Shown here in pieces: positions 52,101-55,100 of a stretch of 64,000 nt of DNA. The stretch lies in assembly GCA_905221605.1 (NCBI GenBank), contig CAJNDS010000002.1, forward strand, positions 871,881 through 935,880, written 5' to 3'. A program made the translations under genes and the position numbers. The notes below the pieces were generated by a model, which saw only the letters and a program-made list of their open reading frames with translations, had not been told where the DNA came from and searched no databases. This DNA comes from Symbiodinium natans (taxonomy: Eukaryota; Sar; Dinophyceae; Suessiales; Symbiodiniaceae). The stretch's first letter is position 1; the number at the start of each line of letters is the position of its first letter.

Positions 52101-55100
52101 TGGTACTTGCCGTAGCCCTTTCCCTTGCCAAGACCAGGGTGACGACGATCCGGACACTCCCTCGCGAAGTGGTTGCCTCCGCACACGAAGCATTTGCCAC
52201 CCCCATTGCCGCCTTTGGCCATGTTGACAGCACCAAATCCACGATCACGACGTAGGGCCTGGGTGGCCCGCTGAGCCTCCGTCCATGACCGATTGGCCTC
52301 TGCCGCCAAGCTCTCAGCAATGTGCTCTGCCTTCTGAGCTTCTTTGATCTTCTCGTCCATCTCTGGGTCATCGGCAGGCGTCGCCGTCATGGCCACACCA
52401 GGTTCTCCAGGCCATTCATCCCACCAAACATCGTCCTCGTAGGCGCCGAAGTCATTCATGTAGTAGCCGGAGTAGTCGTTGGACCACCAACCATCATCCT
52501 CCCACCAATCGTCATCCTGCTGGTAGAAGAGCTCGGGGTGGTTAGCCTCCGTCTCTGCCAAGTGAAGATCATGTTGGCCACGGTGACGATGTCCACGAAG
52601 TTGATCGTCCCACAGGTTCTGCAGGGCCGCTGCCACAACCTCGTAATCCAAGGAGTTGCGGGTTGTGCTGAGGATGTCTCGCTTCTCCTCTGCCGAGAGG
52701 CCCGCCGCCTGCAGTAATCTCCAACCTCTGAGGACCCCCATGATGAACGAGTCAGCCACACTCATCTCGTCGATGGCCTCGCCGGTAGGTGGCCTCTCAG
52801 GCTCACGGACGGGCACAAAGGTGCGACTCTGCCGGTCGCTTCCACGATGGCTCGGCGACGAGCCTGTGGTGGCAGGTATGCCGCCAGTCGGTCCACTTCC
52901 AGGTTCTCCCGAATCGCCTTGGCCAGGGCCAGCATCATCAGCAGGAGGTGCTCGTTCAGGATCCGGCGGCGCTTCTTCGTCGTTCTCGTCCACGTAGTCA
53001 TCTTCGCCACGCCACCAGCTCCAAGGAGACTCAGGCCAGTCTCCATCAGACCAGGTGTCATCTGCAGGAAGGCCGAAGTCGCGATGCTCCTGCGAGATGC
53101 CCAACTTCTCCTCGTGCAACCGGATCAACGCCTCCGTGAACTCCTCGTGGACCAAGGTCTCGCGCACCAAGAAGTTCCCGATGCTCTCCTGGTGAGCACG
53201 TCGAAAAGAGAAGTACTGCTGGCAGATCGCGGCAGCATTCGGCAAGCTCTTTCTCACAAGCGGCGACGCCGCGAGCTTCTGCAAGAGGACCTTGGTACCA
53301 GATGGCGAGTCCAGGGCCGGTCGAGACCACGACATCGCCAGCAGCCTTGCCGGTCCTTGAAGACGACCCAACAACTGGGATGCACAGTAACGTCTCTTGT
53401 GCACCGCAGTTCCTTGAACGAACCATGCCACCTCCCTCGTGTAGCGCCTCCAAGTCCTTGCTGATCCATCCCATACGGGCACCACGCCCTTTTCTCTGCT
53501 CTCAGCCATGAAGAAAACTGTACACGGAAAACTGAACGTAGACAAACTGGAGAAAATAGCTGGACCCCGGTGTCCCAAGCAACTGGCTCGACAGTAGCAG
53601 CAGATGCTTCTCTTAGAGAGGCAGCCAAGTCACTGGAGCGGTCGCTCCGCTACCATGCAGCGGAATGGCCACAGGTAGCTGTATTGGGCTTCGGAACAAC
53701 AGTTGAGGGATCTTCACAATTCAAGAAGGAGCTCAGCGCTCCGCACACTGTTTTCGTACGCCGGGTACGGTCCGTATGGCTCAGGTCGGCGATCTAAGTC
53801 GCCCGAACAAAGGGGCCCCTAGGTCCAAGCCTATAGAGCAGGGATATCACGCAGCAAAGTCTGGTACAACACATGAGCAGATGAACCACTCTGAAAATCA
53901 CCAATCGCAGATTCCCTATACTGTACTCTTAGGAGATCAGGATATTGAGTTTCCAACTTTTTGGCTTCTACTATAGAGGCCACGGATGGGACAGTCATTG
54001 AGGGTATCGCTTTTGGGGCTTAGGTATCCATTTCTCAATCAAAACCGTACTGCCAAATCATGGAGCACCCGGGGCGCTCTTAACCAGCCGATTTCAAGCC
54101 CAAGGCACTGCATCAGCAAGGTACTCAGCTCAAGTTATGAGGATAGAACTAACTCGTATCTGGGGATATCGCTTTTGGGTGCGGAGGCCCTATATGACCA
54201 ATGGAGTACTAATATTGGGGTGTTCCCCCATATGCTAGCAGTCCTTCATGGGGATTATAGTAACCCCTATGATAATCCCTTTTTCAGGACTGCTAGGGTT
54301 CGGCATCGCTTAGCAAATTCTGCAAAAGGCTACCTAGAGAGGCGCGGGAATTCAGCCAGTCGCTCAGATCAACTCAGAGTCCTGCACCGAAAGCCCAAAG
54401 CTACCAATTGCTTAAGAACCCCCCCCCCCAAAAAAAAAAAAAAAAAGAGCATGAATAAATATACTATTCTTCCTTATAATTAAGGGTAATATAGGGATTA
54501 TGTTTTTGGTTTAAAAAAATTGGGGGGGGGGGGTTAAGGCAATAGTAGAAAACTCTACACCGAAAAACCCCTAAACCCTACACCCTAAACCCTAAAACCC
54601 CAAGCCCTAAGCCCTAAACCCTAAACCCTAAACCCTAACCCCTAAGCCCTAAACCCTAAACCCTAAACCGTTCCAGCCCCAGGGCCATCCCTGAGTTGGG
54701 GGGCTGCTATGGGCTCTCGTATGGGTACCTTCGCGACTCGCAATTCCTGCAGAAGATAGAGCCAGGACTGGATACCAGGTCTAGGGTTTAGGGGTTTAGG
54801 GGTTTAGGGGTTTAGGGGTTTAGGGGTTTAGGGGTTTAGGGGTTTAGGGGTTTAGGGGTTTAGGGGTTTAGGGGTTTTAGGGGTTTAGGGGTTTAGGTTT
54901 TAGGGTTTAGGACTACAAAGTACCACCCACCCCCTAGCAGCTTCCTTTGATGTGCTGTTGCTTAGCCTGGTCTTCGCTTCTTCACGCTGCGTCCCACCGT
55001 GAGCAGCTAAGGATTTGCTTGTTTGGCGATCTCACCCTAAACCCTAAACCGTAAACCCTAAACCCTAAACCCTAAACCCTATATAAACCCTAAACCCTAA

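Larger units (their letters stand above)
44913..53909 (-). mobile_element. Full-length Copia-type LTR retrotransposon (8,997 bp)
   Basis: Direct 254-bp LTRs (TG...CA) bound the element. The 5-bp target duplication GATTC is at 44,908-44,912 and 53,910-53,914. The integrase-before-RT order is Copia. Internal features on the minus strand are a tRNA-type primer site, one very long gag-pol frame and a purine-rich tract. The LTRs differ by one base, so insertion was recent. It lies in the E1 intron between exons a and b, contains no telomeric arrays, and interrupts a family H palindrome. Confidence 0.93.

Noticed and set aside
45248-53797. Numerous frames of 60-300 codons overlapping the Copia polyprotein on both strands
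   Set aside because: They are by-products of the long GC-rich coding frame, which contains all catalytic motifs in order.
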